Assembly (NCBI RefSeq): GCF_030316895.1
Contig: NZ_JASZYV010000004.1
Coordinates: forward strand, 304,194-368,193
Direction: 5' to 3'
From: Variovorax dokdonensis
GTDB taxonomy: Bacteria > Pseudomonadota > Gammaproteobacteria > Burkholderiales > Burkholderiaceae_C
Length of the DNA: 64,000 bases
Below, piece by piece: positions 24,839-33,727 of this stretch. Each line of letters opens with the position of its first letter. The first letter of the stretch is position 1. A program made the translations under genes and the position numbers. Under the pieces are notes generated by a model, which saw only the letters and a program-made list of their open reading frames with translations, was not told where the DNA came from and searched no databases.

Positions 24839-26679
24839 CCTGGCGGTGGGTCGCGCGCCCTTCACCCTTTGACGACGAGAGCCTCACTGGCTTGGTCAAT
24901 CGCTTGGCCATCGACAACACCTTCACTGGCCGGACCGAACTCTTGCGCACACTGGATTTCACGTGCGCGGTGCGCCTTGGACCGACCGAAATTGATGCTC
25001 TGTCAAGGGTACTGGGAATTGATGCAGCGCAGTTGCGCAAGATCGCACCCAGTTTGACACCTTCCCGGCCTGCATTGAGGCTATCGCTGACGCGCACGCG
25101 CGACGAGGCCGTGTGCACGATTTGCTTGGCCCAACGCGCTTACTCGCGGCAGATTTGGTCGCATGCACTGGCTACGGCGTGTCCCCATCATCATGTCCAA
25201 CTCATCGACCGCTGCCCGCGCTGCGATCGCACGTTCAAGCACGGGCGACCGTCGGCGCACACGTGTGAGTGCGGTGTTGACCTACGGACGTTGGTGGCGG
25301 TCCCCGCCACAAACTTCGAATGGGAATTCGCGCGCTTGCTGATCGGGCTACCGCCGTCTGAAGAGGGCTTGCGATTCCTGTTCGAATCGCAGCCGCCGGA
25401 CATTGACCGTTTCATGCTTGGCTTGGCCAATTACCTGTGTCACACGCCGCTTGGCGCGCGCTTGGCGAAACAAGGTAAGACCCCTGTGCCGCGGTCTGTC
25501 GAGCAGGCAAGGACCAGGCTCGTCCCTGCCTTCAGCCTACTCGCCGACTGGCCGAACGCACTTTCAAGCAGAATCGACGAGTTGCTGGCTGCGACCCCGG
25601 TGACTGCAACAACGGGCGTCGCTGCACGCCTGGGGCCTTGGTACAGATTCCTGTTCAAGCAGTCCGTTGCATCCGCATATACCCCGTTTCGCGTCGTAGC
25701 TGCAAACTGCATTGCTCGCCGCCATGACGGTGTCCTGAACGCCCGCACGCGAAATGTTCAGTCGCTGATGACGGTGAAGAAGAACTGGTACTCGCTCTTG
25801 GAGTGCCAGCGTGAGCTGGGGGTGAGCACAGAGCGCCTCAACGCAGCGATCGATCGTGGATGGGTCACCGCGTCAGTTCATGAACATGCCGTTGGCTATC
25901 GCGAGAGGTTCCTCGCCCTAAGCGAGATCGAACGAATTCGCGAACTCAAGGACTCGTTCGTCGATGAGCGTGTGGCGGCCGGGATGCTTGAGGTTCCCAC
26001 ATTCGTATTTCGGTTGATGCTCGAGGCAGGCGCTATTGAGAAAGGGCCGACCGAACAGACTTGGACTGGTTCCGGGGTATTTGACCGGCATTCGGTCGCC
26101 GCTTTCGGTGATCGCCTGAAACGCCGGTTTGGCGACGAACGCGCCGATCTCCACCGGCGGTCGGCCCCGATTTACCTTCGCGACTTGGGACTCAGACGCA
26201 CCACGGATCGCACGAAGCTCGTCCAGGCATATCGAGAGATTGCTTCGGGCAATCTGTTGCCCATCGGCTGGGACGGCTCTGCCGGAATTGGCGGCCTCGC
26301 TTTCGACCACGCGGAAGTGGCACGGCACATTTCTAGCAGGGCGCTTTGCGGCACGACGTTGACTTTGCAGCAGGTCGCTGACCTGACAGACACGCACTAC
26401 GACGCGGTAAAGGGCTGGGTGGAGAGCGGGATCCTTGTCGCACAGCGGCCACAAGGAGGGGTCGCAAGTCCTTGGGTTGTGGACATGGAGGCTCTCGTGC
26501 AGTTCCTCATGACGTTTACCCCCGTCGCACATCACGCCAAGGTCCTTGGATCATCGTCTCGCGGCCTGCTTGCCAGGCTCAGTGAGCGAGAAGTCCGCGC
26601 AGTCAATCCCAATGCCGAGCGCGGGCCGTTGCTGCGCCTGAGCGATCTGGTTTCGACTTTGGGTATCAATGCCACTTGA
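24835..26679 (+). CDS. tniQ: TniQ/TnsD-family target-site selector
   Basis: The 614-aa protein opens with the TniQ domain (about 8-180): PFDDESLTGLVNRLA and a zinc-binding set of CTIC (about 98), CPHHHVQLIDRCPRCDRTF and CECG. The C-terminal 400 residues contain further HTH-like segments (ECQRELGVSTERLNAAIDRG, LQQVADLTDTHYDAVKGW), as in TnsD proteins that read a fixed chromosomal site. The site is not known: no glmS, tRNA or other classic attachment gene adjoins the module in this window. Confidence 0.88.
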   Translation: MTWRWVARPSPFDDESLTGLVNRLAIDNTFTGRTELLRTLDFTCAVRLGPTEIDALSRVLGIDAAQLRKIAPSLTPSRPALRLSLTRTRDEAVCTICLAQRAYSRQIWSHALATACPHHHVQLIDRCPRCDRTFKHGRPSAHTCECGVDLRTLVAVPATNFEWEFARLLIGLPPSEEGLRFLFESQPPDIDRFMLGLANYLCHTPLGARLAKQGKTPVPRSVEQARTRLVPAFSLLADWPNALSSRIDELLAATPVTATTGVAARLGPWYRFLFKQSVASAYTPFRVVAANCIARRHDGVLNARTRNVQSLMTVKKNWYSLLECQRELGVSTERLNAAIDRGWVTASVHEHAVGYRERFLALSEIERIRELKDSFVDERVAAGMLEVPTFVFRLMLEAGAIEKGPTEQTWTGSGVFDRHSVAAFGDRLKRRFGDERADLHRRSAPIYLRDLGLRRTTDRTKLVQAYREIASGNLLPIGWDGSAGIGGLAFDHAEVARHISSRALCGTTLTLQQVADLTDTHYDAVKGWVESGILVAQRPQGGVASPWVVDMEALVQFLMTFTPVAHHAKVLGSSSRGLLARLSEREVRAVNPNAERGPLLRLSDLVSTLGINAT

Positions 26680-26698
26680 ACGGTGAAGGAGCACGGCA

Positions 26699-27067
26699 AT
26701 GAACGAAGAGAGTAACGCTCAGATCCCTGGCGATTTCCCGCGGTGTGCTGGACCTGGGTCAGTAAGCGGGTTTCAGCCCAAGATTGCCGTCCGCTTGGTA
26801 AAGGGACGGTTCATTGAAGGATGGACCGACGCTGAGCGACGCGCTCGATTCGACGCATGTGCGGATCTGGTGGATCAGCTGTGCGTGTTTTGCCGGCGCA
26901 AGTTATCTGAGCTTCCCCCTACGGACTTGACTGTGCTCTTGCCGCGAGTGAGGCGCGGCGTCGCAGCAAAGGGTTGGAATCTGTCGGACGGCGAACTCGA
27001 TTGGATCTTCAAGCGTGTCAAGATCGTCTTGTCGGAGGATTCGAGCTCAACGAAAGCACGGCATTGA
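26699..27067 (+). CDS. Small protein at the end of the Tn7-like operon
   Basis: The 122-aa protein starts 19 bp after tniQ, following AAGGAG. It contains GSVSGFQPKIAVRLVKGRFI, which recalls the SGxQPK motif of HipA-type kinases, then DACADLVDQLCVFCRRKL with a CxxC, and a helical C-terminal part (RVRRGVAAKGWNLSDGELDW). It is far too short to be a kinase. No function can be assigned; position suggests a transposon-borne accessory or regulatory role. Confidence 0.65.
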   Translation: MNEESNAQIPGDFPRCAGPGSVSGFQPKIAVRLVKGRFIEGWTDAERRARFDACADLVDQLCVFCRRKLSELPPTDLTVLLPRVRRGVAAKGWNLSDGELDWIFKRVKIVLSEDSSSTKARH

Positions 27068-27415
27068 TGTCGCTCAACGAATCGCGTCACGAGCGAAGCC
27101 GACGGCCAGTGTTCGCAGGTCTAGGGCTTCATTCCGCCGCGCAGCAGGCGAAGTCATGGTCGACCGCTAGGCCCGTTGAAGACTGTGAGCAGCCTGTCGC
27201 ACCTCCGATACTGAACGACCGGTGCACGGTAGAGCAGACGGCCGAGGTCTACCGCAGGTCGGAGGCGACGAGGGGGCCAGTACCAGCTGTAGCCAGCCCC
27301 GTCCGGGCTGAACACCGCTTTGCGCGGCCCGAAGCCGCCGTCGGAACTCCACCACCCTAGGGTGCCCATCCAGCTAGCCTGCAAGCAATCGCCCTGGCGG
27401 GACCGCTGTCATGCG
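27068..27415. other. Intergenic region between transposition module and catabolic locus
   Basis: About 350 bp with no convincing gene. It contains the perfect 12-bp palindrome CACCCTAGGGTG at 27353-27364. A minus-strand frame (27154-27384) with many Trp/Arg residues has no recognisable similarity. Confidence 0.4.
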
Positions 27416-28561
27416 CTACCACGCACGAGCAAGCATCCGTGCGTAGTCGCTGGCTTCGGCGGGACGCGGATTGGTAATGTGCGAATGGTCCCGCAGCGCG
27501 CCTTCCACAATGCGTGGAAACATGGCTTCACTGACACCCATTTCGCGCAACCTCGTTGGCAGACCGAGACGACCGTTCATCGCAGTTATGGCATCGCTGA
27601 CGGAAGATGGATCGGCCAAGTCCATGGCGTGAGCCAGGCGGGCGAGCTTGTTTTCGTTCCTGACCGTGGCCGCGGTTTCGTTAAATTCTATGACGGCGGG
27701 CAGGAATACGGCATTCAGCATGCCGTGATGCAGGCTCGGATCAAGGCCTCCGAGCGAATGGCTGAGGCTGTGCACGCATCCAAGGCCTTTCTGGAACGCC
27801 ATCGCGCCCTGCATCGACGCCGACATCATTTGCAGCCGTGCTTCGCGGTCGTGCGGCTCGCGTGTCGCACGCTCGATGTGCGCCCATGCGCGCCATAGTC
27901 CGTCCAGCGCAATGCCGTCGGCAGGGGGGTTAAACGCCGGGGCCATGAAGGTCTCGATGCAGTGCGCAATCGCGTCCATGCCGGTGGCAGCCGTGAGCTT
28001 CGCCGGCAAGTCGAGAGTCAGGTCCGGGTCGCAAATAGCGGATTTCGGCACCACATGGGCCGAGATCACGCCCACCTTTCGACCATCGTCGAGGATCAGC
28101 ACTGCACCGCGGCCCACCTCGCTGCCGGTGCCGGCCGTGGTTGGAATCGCGATGACCGGCGCGGTGGCGGCGCTGATCCTCGCAAGGCCGCCTTCGATCA
28201 GCGCGAAGTTTTTCAGCGGCCCTTCATGCGTGCCGCAAACGGCAACACCCTTGGCCAGATCGATTGAAGAGCCGCCACCTACCGCGATCACGCCGTCGCA
28301 GCGCTGAGCAAGGTACATTGCGACGGCGGCGCGTACCAACGCCTCATTCGGGTTGGACGGCGTTAGATCGAACACCGCGACGGCGCTGGCGTCGGGCAAG
28401 CGTGCAAGCACGCGATCGACCAGACCTGCCGCGCGAACGCCGGCGTCGGTGACGATCAGAGGACGCCGGATGCCGATGCGCTCGCACTCCTGCGGCAGCA
28501 TGTCGATGGCACCGAATCCGAATTGGACCGACGTGATGTAGTTGATCGGGGAGACCGTCAT
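27416..28561 (-). CDS. Iron-containing alcohol dehydrogenase
   Basis: The 381-aa group III alcohol dehydrogenase has an N-terminal dinucleotide-binding domain (GVIAVGGGSSIDLAKGVAV, AIPTTAGTGSEV) and a helical metal-binding domain with ligands Asp in CDPDLTLDLP and His in MDAIAHCIE, CVHSLSHSLGG and SLHHGMLNA. It should oxidise an alcohol or reduce an aldehyde using NAD(P). It is the last gene of a six-gene minus-strand operon starting with a TauD dioxygenase, and probably handles the aldehyde or alcohol that enzyme releases. Confidence 0.93.
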   Translation of the reverse strand: MTVSPINYITSVQFGFGAIDMLPQECERIGIRRPLIVTDAGVRAAGLVDRVLARLPDASAVAVFDLTPSNPNEALVRAAVAMYLAQRCDGVIAVGGGSSIDLAKGVAVCGTHEGPLKNFALIEGGLARISAATAPVIAIPTTAGTGSEVGRGAVLILDDGRKVGVISAHVVPKSAICDPDLTLDLPAKLTAATGMDAIAHCIETFMAPAFNPPADGIALDGLWRAWAHIERATREPHDREARLQMMSASMQGAMAFQKGLGCVHSLSHSLGGLDPSLHHGMLNAVFLPAVIEFNETAATVRNENKLARLAHAMDLADPSSVSDAITAMNGRLGLPTRLREMGVSEAMFPRIVEGALRDHSHITNPRPAEASDYARMLARAW

Positions 28562-28594
28562 GTTTCGAACCTGTTGTGGAGAGGGTATGGACGC

Positions 28595-29917
28595 CTACTG
28601 GCCGAGCACGTACTTGGGCAGCCAGGTGACGACCTGCGGCGCAAAGGCGCAGATCACTAAGCCGAGCCCCTGCAGCGCGATGAAGGGCGGCGTCGACTTG
28701 TAGATGTCCTTCATCGAGATGCCCTTGGGCGCGACCGAATTCAGGTAAAACAGGTTGTAGCCGAACGGCGGCGTGAGATATGACATTTCAAGATTGATGA
28801 TCAGCATGCCGCCGTACCACAGGGGATCGAACCCGAGCGCCACCACGATGGGCAGGAAAATCGGCGTTGTCAGGAAGATGATGCCGATCGGGTCCATCAC
28901 CATTCCAAGCAGGAACAGGATGACCATCATGATCGTCATCACGACCCACGCCGGGAGGTCCATACCGATGAGCAAGCTGCGCACCAGCTTGTCGCCGCCG
29001 ATGCCAGCGTAGACCGATACGAAGACGAGCGACGCAACTGCGATCCAGATCACCATCGAAGTCGACTTCAGGGTTTCGCGTGCCGCGTCTGCGATGTCGC
29101 CCCAGCGCAGGCTCCGGCGGGCGAAGCCGATCACCATGCTGCCGACCGCGCCGACCGCTGCTGCTTCAGTGGGCCCTGCGATTCCGGTGAACATGGCACC
29201 CAGCACCGCCAGCACCAGCAGCGCCATGGGCACGATGCCCAGCAGACTTGCGATTCGCTCGCGACCGGTGATGCGAGCGCGTTCCTCGGCCGGCATCGCA
29301 GGGCCTGCCGCCGGGTTGATCCAGCACTTGAGCAACACGTAGGTGATGAAAAGCGAGGCGAGCAACAGGCCCGGCATCAGCCCGGAAAGGAAGACCTGGC
29401 CGACCGAGAGGTTGGCCAGGCCGCTGTAGACGATGCCCAGCACTGACGGCGGGATGAGCTGGCCGAGCGCGCCGCCCGCGAGGATGGTGCCCATCGACAT
29501 GTGCTTTTCGTAACCGCGCGCGAGCATCGCCGGCAGCGCGAGCGAACCCATGGCCATCACGCCCACCGCGCTCACGCCGCTCATCGCCGCGATGATCGTG
29601 CAAGCCAACACGGTGCCGACCGCAAGGCCGCCGCGCAACGGGCCGAACAGCACATGGATCGCGTGATACAGGTCGTTAGCAACACCGGCCTTGTTGAGGA
29701 TGCCGGCCATGAACATGAAGAACGGGATCGAGACCAACGTGTAGTTGAAGGTGGCGCTCTTCACATGGCCCGCCAGCAGGTGCAGCGCCATCGGCCCCCA
29801 TTCGAAAAAGCCCACCACCACCGCCACGCTGCCGAGCGCAAAGGCCAGCGGAACGCCCAGGAAGATGAGCGCGAATAGTGACCCGAACAGGACGACCGTG
29901 AGGAGTTGGACACCCAT
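28595..29917 (-). CDS. dctM: TRAP transporter large permease (DctM)
   Basis: The 440-aa protein has 12 or more hydrophobic segments and family signatures such as GSLALPAMLARGYEKHMSMG and GMVMDPIGIIFLTTPIFLPI. It is the ion-coupled channel subunit of a tripartite ATP-independent periplasmic transporter. It sits between the small permease gene and the iron dehydrogenase in the same operon. Confidence 0.95.
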   Translation of the reverse strand: MGVQLLTVVLFGSLFALIFLGVPLAFALGSVAVVVGFFEWGPMALHLLAGHVKSATFNYTLVSIPFFMFMAGILNKAGVANDLYHAIHVLFGPLRGGLAVGTVLACTIIAAMSGVSAVGVMAMGSLALPAMLARGYEKHMSMGTILAGGALGQLIPPSVLGIVYSGLANLSVGQVFLSGLMPGLLLASLFITYVLLKCWINPAAGPAMPAEERARITGRERIASLLGIVPMALLVLAVLGAMFTGIAGPTEAAAVGAVGSMVIGFARRSLRWGDIADAARETLKSTSMVIWIAVASLVFVSVYAGIGGDKLVRSLLIGMDLPAWVVMTIMMVILFLLGMVMDPIGIIFLTTPIFLPIVVALGFDPLWYGGMLIINLEMSYLTPPFGYNLFYLNSVAPKGISMKDIYKSTPPFIALQGLGLVICAFAPQVVTWLPKYVLGQ

Positions 29918-29943
29918 TGATTGATACCTCGTGGAACAGAAAG

Positions 29944-30462
29944 TCAGCCGACGACGTCGTTGTCAGGCTTGATCGCATGTGTCGGATCCACATATGCGCG
30001 CACGATCAGCGCTACTGCCTGCAGCAGCATGAGCGCTGCGGCCACCGGCGCGGCGGTGAGGACGGGGAAGATGTAGGGCGCCCACGGACTCTCGGCGCGC
30101 TCGCGGCTGGCGATAGCGTCGATCGCCTGGTCGCCGGTGAACCACAACAGCACTGCGAAATAGAAAATCGTGACCACCAAGCCGATCACGTCGGCCCGGC
30201 GGCGGGCGCGCGGCTTCAAGCCGAGCAGCAGCAGGTCGACCCGCACGTGCCCGCCGTGCAGCAGCGTGTAGCCGCCGCCGAGCAGGAAGTAAAAGCCGAA
30301 CAAGATCTGGACCGATTCATTGACCCAGACCGTCGGGCTGTTGAAGGCGTAGCGTGCCACGACCTCGATCATGGTGATGAGCAGGCTGGGCAGGATCAAC
30401 AGGGCCGCCAGGCTGCCCACCCAGTCGTTGAGGCGATCGATCGCGTCGCAGAGTTGCCGCAT
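29944..30462 (-). CDS. dctQ: TRAP transporter small permease (DctQ)
   Basis: The 172-aa protein has four hydrophobic segments: SLAALLILPSLLITMIEVVA near the N-terminus, FGFYFLLGGGYTLLHGGHVRVD, VTIFYFAVLLWF and a last helix near residue 135. The HVRVD loop is typical of DctQ. It forms the membrane complex with the large permease encoded 26 bp downstream. Confidence 0.93.
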   Translation of the reverse strand: MRQLCDAIDRLNDWVGSLAALLILPSLLITMIEVVARYAFNSPTVWVNESVQILFGFYFLLGGGYTLLHGGHVRVDLLLLGLKPRARRRADVIGLVVTIFYFAVLLWFTGDQAIDAIASRERAESPWAPYIFPVLTAAPVAAALMLLQAVALIVRAYVDPTHAIKPDNDVVG

Positions 30463-30480
30463 GGAGAAGTCCGGCCAACG

Positions 30481-31518
30481 TCAGTTCACGCGATATCCGA
30501 GTTTCCCCAGGAACTTCAGCTGTGAGTCGAGCTTCTCGGCGTAGTCCTTCGATTCGGCGGCATATTTGTCCTTCATGACGGCCAGACGCGCGTTCTCCAT
30601 CTTGCGCATCTCGCTATCGGGCCATTTGACGAGCGTGACGCCGCTCTTCTCGAGCTTGACCATCAGCTCTTTCTCCTCGGCCACCGCCGAAGTGTTGTAG
30701 TCCATGCTGGCGACCTTCAGCGCCTCTTCAATTTTGGGCTTCAGCTCGGCCGGTACTTTGTTCCAAGCGGCCTGGCTCACGATCCAGTCGGACGTGCCCC
30801 CGCCCGAGTACGACGGCACCGAGATAAACTTCGCCACCTCTTGCAGGCCGAGGCCGTAGTTCACAGGCATCGTCGTGAACTCGACGGCGTCGACGACGCC
30901 GCGCTGCAGTGCGGTGTAGACCTCCTCGCCGGGCAAGGCAACGACAGAGGCGCCGAGCTTGGCAAAGCCGTCGGCAGCAAGTCCCGCCGCGCGCACCTTG
31001 AGGCCCTTCAGATCGGCGACGCCCCTGATCGGCTTCTTCGACCAGATCTGCTCACCCAACAGGGGCGAAACGCCGAGGAAGTGCATGTTGTGGCGCGCCA
31101 CGATCTTGCGCATCAACTCCGAGCCGCCGCCCTCGTAGAACCAGTTGTAGCCTTGAAGCGCATTGACTTCGGCCGGCCATTCGTTCACTGCCTTGAGCGC
31201 CGGCTCCTTGCCGCTGAAATAGACAAGGTAAGTGTGGCCGACGTCGAGTGTGCCCTTGCTCACCGCATCGACGACCGTGGCACTGCTCATCAGCATGCCG
31301 GCCGGAAAGGTCTTGACTTCGACGCGTCCGCCGGTGCGTTGATTCACTTCCTTGGCAAAGCGTTCGACGAGATTCTTGTATTCAGTCGTTCCGGCGCCGG
31401 CGACGCTTTGCAAGCGCCAGGTGATTTCGGCGGCATGTGCGCCGAAGTGCGGCAGCGTGAAGCATGCAGCTGCAAGGCAGGAGAAGACGAGGGCACGGGT
31501 GTTCTTGGGCCGGTTCAT
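30481..31518 (-). CDS. dctP: TRAP transporter solute-binding protein (DctP)
   Basis: The 345-aa protein has a Sec signal peptide (about 1-29, ending FGAHAA) and a DctP fold: FAKEVNQRTGGRVEVKTFPA, WSKKPIRGVADLKGLKVRAA with the ligand-contacting Arg, and GEEVYTALQRGVVDAVEF. The ATG at 31518 follows GAGG; the frame runs on upstream without signal. The sequence resembles receptors for mono- or aromatic carboxylates, but the ligand cannot be read directly. Confidence 0.94.
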   Translation of the reverse strand: MNRPKNTRALVFSCLAAACFTLPHFGAHAAEITWRLQSVAGAGTTEYKNLVERFAKEVNQRTGGRVEVKTFPAGMLMSSATVVDAVSKGTLDVGHTYLVYFSGKEPALKAVNEWPAEVNALQGYNWFYEGGGSELMRKIVARHNMHFLGVSPLLGEQIWSKKPIRGVADLKGLKVRAAGLAADGFAKLGASVVALPGEEVYTALQRGVVDAVEFTTMPVNYGLGLQEVAKFISVPSYSGGGTSDWIVSQAAWNKVPAELKPKIEEALKVASMDYNTSAVAEEKELMVKLEKSGVTLVKWPDSEMRKMENARLAVMKDKYAAESKDYAEKLDSQLKFLGKLGYRVN

Positions 31519-31571
31519 GGGTACCTCATGTATTCCAGGTTGATGGTGGGCGAGGACAGAGAGCGCAGGAC

Positions 31572-32666
31572 TCAGACTGCGACGCAGAGTCGCTCGAGAT
31601 GCACCATCGCCTCGACGAGGTCGCCTTCCGAAAGCCGGCGTTCGAAGTTGCGGATATGTGGTGCGGTAAGGGTGAGCTCGGCAATCGTGGACAACTGCCG
31701 GGCAGAAGGCGCGACAAGGCCGAGTTCGGGCAAGCCTGTGGGTAGTCCCACGGCGCGGTAAAAGTCGAACTGCTCGGCCATGAAGGCATCGGAACGCTTC
31801 TCGAGCACGAACTGGACGAGCAACGCGTAGGCCACCTGGCGACCGTGCAGGGCGCCTGCAGTTTGCGGCACGGCCGTCAGGCCGCGCGTCATGGAATGCG
31901 CGACCGACAAGCCGGTGCCCTCGAACCCGATGCCGGCCAGCAGGATGCACGCTTCGACGAGCGCCTCGAAGGCCGCGTCGGGCCGGCGGGCGCGCGCTGC
32001 GGCCAGGCCGGCGACCGCATTGCGACGCACCGTCTCGTCGCACGTCTCTGCGAGCTTTGCTGCGAGCAGCGTCGCCTGGCCGCCGAACAGGTTGAGCCCG
32101 CCAGCGCCGATGCACTGCGCCGCCTCGTAGCGTTTGACGATCGCGTCGCCGATGCCCGAGACCAGCAAGTCGACCGGCGCCGCAGCGAGGATCGCGGTGT
32201 CGACCACGACCGCGTCCGGGTTGCGCGGCAGCTTTTCGACGCCCAGCAGACGGTGATGCTCGTCGTAGAGCAAAAAGACGCGGCTGGTGGGGCCGTCATT
32301 CGAGGGCGCCGTCGGCAAAGTGATGAGCCGCGAGCCGAGGGCGCACGCCACGGCCTTGCCCGCGTCCACACCCTTGCCGCCACCCGCGGCGATCACCACC
32401 TCAGGCTGCCACGCCTGCTGGGCGCTGGCCATGCGTTCCACACTTGCCGGCGTGAGCTCGCCGGTGAACGAGACGGACGAGAACGCGAGTCCACTGGCCT
32501 CGACGCTTTGCCGCACGCGCGGCGCAAACAGGCGCTCGATGGCGGCGTCTGAGACGAACAGCACGTTCCGGCCTAGTCCTGCAGCGACGTCGCCGATACG
32601 CAAGGACGCGTCCGGCCCTTGTACGTACAGCGCTGGCGTTCCGAGGATGCGAAGAGTGTCACCCAT
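31572..32666 (-). CDS. GldA-like glycerol/polyol dehydrogenase family enzyme
   Basis: The 364-aa protein belongs to the GldA branch of the iron/zinc dehydrogenases: VIAAGGGKGVDAGKAVAC and LPTAPSNDGPTS bind the nucleotide, and metal ligands are Asp in SGIGDAIVKRYE and His in GLSVAHSMTRGLT and GALHGRQVAYA. It should oxidise a secondary or polyol-type alcohol. Its start is 3 bp after the TauD gene stop, so it is tightly coupled to that dioxygenase. Confidence 0.88.
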   Translation of the reverse strand: MGDTLRILGTPALYVQGPDASLRIGDVAAGLGRNVLFVSDAAIERLFAPRVRQSVEASGLAFSSVSFTGELTPASVERMASAQQAWQPEVVIAAGGGKGVDAGKAVACALGSRLITLPTAPSNDGPTSRVFLLYDEHHRLLGVEKLPRNPDAVVVDTAILAAAPVDLLVSGIGDAIVKRYEAAQCIGAGGLNLFGGQATLLAAKLAETCDETVRRNAVAGLAAARARRPDAAFEALVEACILLAGIGFEGTGLSVAHSMTRGLTAVPQTAGALHGRQVAYALLVQFVLEKRSDAFMAEQFDFYRAVGLPTGLPELGLVAPSARQLSTIAELTLTAPHIRNFERRLSEGDLVEAMVHLERLCVAV

Positions 32667-32669
32667 CGT

Positions 32670-33572
32670 TCAGACCTCGACCGGCACGGCCACACCGGCC
32701 ATCTCGCATGAGTTGGCGGGCTCCGAGACGGTAGCGCGTTGCATGTCGCGCTTCCAGCGCAGGTCGTCGAACTCCGTGCCGCGGTGCATGGTGCAGCGGT
32801 TGTCCCAGATCAGCAGGTCGTGCTGGCGCCAGCGGTGTGTGTAGACAAACTGCCGTTGCGTGGCATGCGCTGTCAGCGTCTCCAGCAACTCGGCGGCCTC
32901 GGCGTCGGGCAGGCCGAATACGCGGCCGGCGTGCGACGCCAGGTAGAGCGACTTTCGGTCGTTCTCGGGGATCGTGCGCACCATGACCTGGGGCACTGGC
33001 GGCAGCGCGGCGCGCTCCTCGTCTGAGAACCCGGTGAAACCCAGCTTGGCGCGCGAGGTGAAGATCGAGTGCTCCACGATCAGGCCGTCGATGCGCTTCT
33101 TCATCGTCTCCGGCAGTGCATCGTAGGCCGCGCGCATATCGGCGAATTCGGTGTGGCCCCCGATGGGCGCTACCGTGCGGCCGTACAGCAGCGACGCCTT
33201 GGCAGGGATCTTGCGGAAGGTGCTGTCCGTGTGCCACAGGCGGTTGCCCAACTGGAACATGCGCTGGCGGCTGGTTTCGCCCCAGACCCGGTTGTTCGCG
33301 TCAAGGTTGGAGACATCGGCGATGTCTTCGCGAATGCGCAACGCCTCGTCCGTGCGGTGCTTCTGGATGGTGGTTTCCAGTGGGCCGAAGATCGTCGCGA
33401 AGTCGACATGTTGCTGTTGCGTCATCGCCTGCTCCGGGAAGATCAGCACGGCGTACTTCCAGAACGCCTGCTTGATCGCTTCCCGGTCTTCGAGCGACAG
33501 CGGCCGCGACAGGTCAACGTCGCCGATTTCGGCCACAAAGTTGGATGCAATGGGGTAGATGCTTAGCGCCAT
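32670..33572 (-). CDS. TauD/TfdA-family dioxygenase heading the left catabolic operon
   Basis: The 300-aa alpha-ketoglutarate enzyme has the Fe ligands in LWHTDSTF (about 113-115) and CTMHRGTEFD (about 262) and the cosubstrate Arg in KRDMQRATV. RHTDEALRIREDIADVSNLD-type N-terminal half is like TfdA/SdpA aryloxyalkanoate dioxygenases. AAGGA lies before the ATG at 33572. It is first in the operon with GldA-like, TRAP and iron dehydrogenase genes, and a GntR-type palindrome lies 63 bp upstream. Confidence 0.93.
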   Translation of the reverse strand: MALSIYPIASNFVAEIGDVDLSRPLSLEDREAIKQAFWKYAVLIFPEQAMTQQQHVDFATIFGPLETTIQKHRTDEALRIREDIADVSNLDANNRVWGETSRQRMFQLGNRLWHTDSTFRKIPAKASLLYGRTVAPIGGHTEFADMRAAYDALPETMKKRIDGLIVEHSIFTSRAKLGFTGFSDEERAALPPVPQVMVRTIPENDRKSLYLASHAGRVFGLPDAEAAELLETLTAHATQRQFVYTHRWRQHDLLIWDNRCTMHRGTEFDDLRWKRDMQRATVSEPANSCEMAGVAVPVEV

Positions 33573-33634
33573 GGTCCTTGTCTCACTTCGTGTTTGCGAT
33601 GCGATTGTTCTCGTGGAACATTATTGAAACACGA

Positions 33635-33646
33635 CTGGTATGCCAG
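33635..33646. promoter_or_regulatory. GntR-type operator upstream of left operon
   Basis: CTGGTATGCCAG is a near-perfect palindrome (consensus CTGGYATGCCAG) centred about 68 bp upstream of the TauD start at 33572. The related perfect palindrome at 35444-35457 precedes the right operon. TGG-N4-CCA dyads are usual for FCD-type GntR regulators. Confidence 0.65.
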
Positions 33647-33727
33647 GCATTTGGGGGCAAACCCTTGGTCGCTCGTCTGCGTTCGGACGAGCGCCTTCAC
33701 GAACAGAGGGGCGGGGGGTGCCTCGAA

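Larger units (their letters stand above)
21050..27067 (+). mobile_element. Tn7-like transposition module (TnsA-TnsB-TnsC-TniQ)
   Basis: Five same-strand, overlapping genes encode a TnsA-type endonuclease, a TnsB/TniA DDE transposase, a TnsC/TniB AAA+ ATPase, a TniQ/TnsD target selector and a small accessory protein. The order is that of Tn7-like elements. No TnsE gene, cas gene or CRISPR array is near. The coordinates span the genes only; the transposon ends are not located, so the cargo and the element's full size are unknown. Confidence 0.85.

Noticed and set aside
27154..27384. Minus-strand frame as a possible small gene
   Set aside because: Trp/Arg-rich sequence without family match, start context or ribosome binding site.
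30481..32115. 544-aa reading of the TRAP receptor frame
   Set aside because: The upstream 200 residues overlap the GldA-like gene; the signal peptide and GAGG fix the start at 31518.
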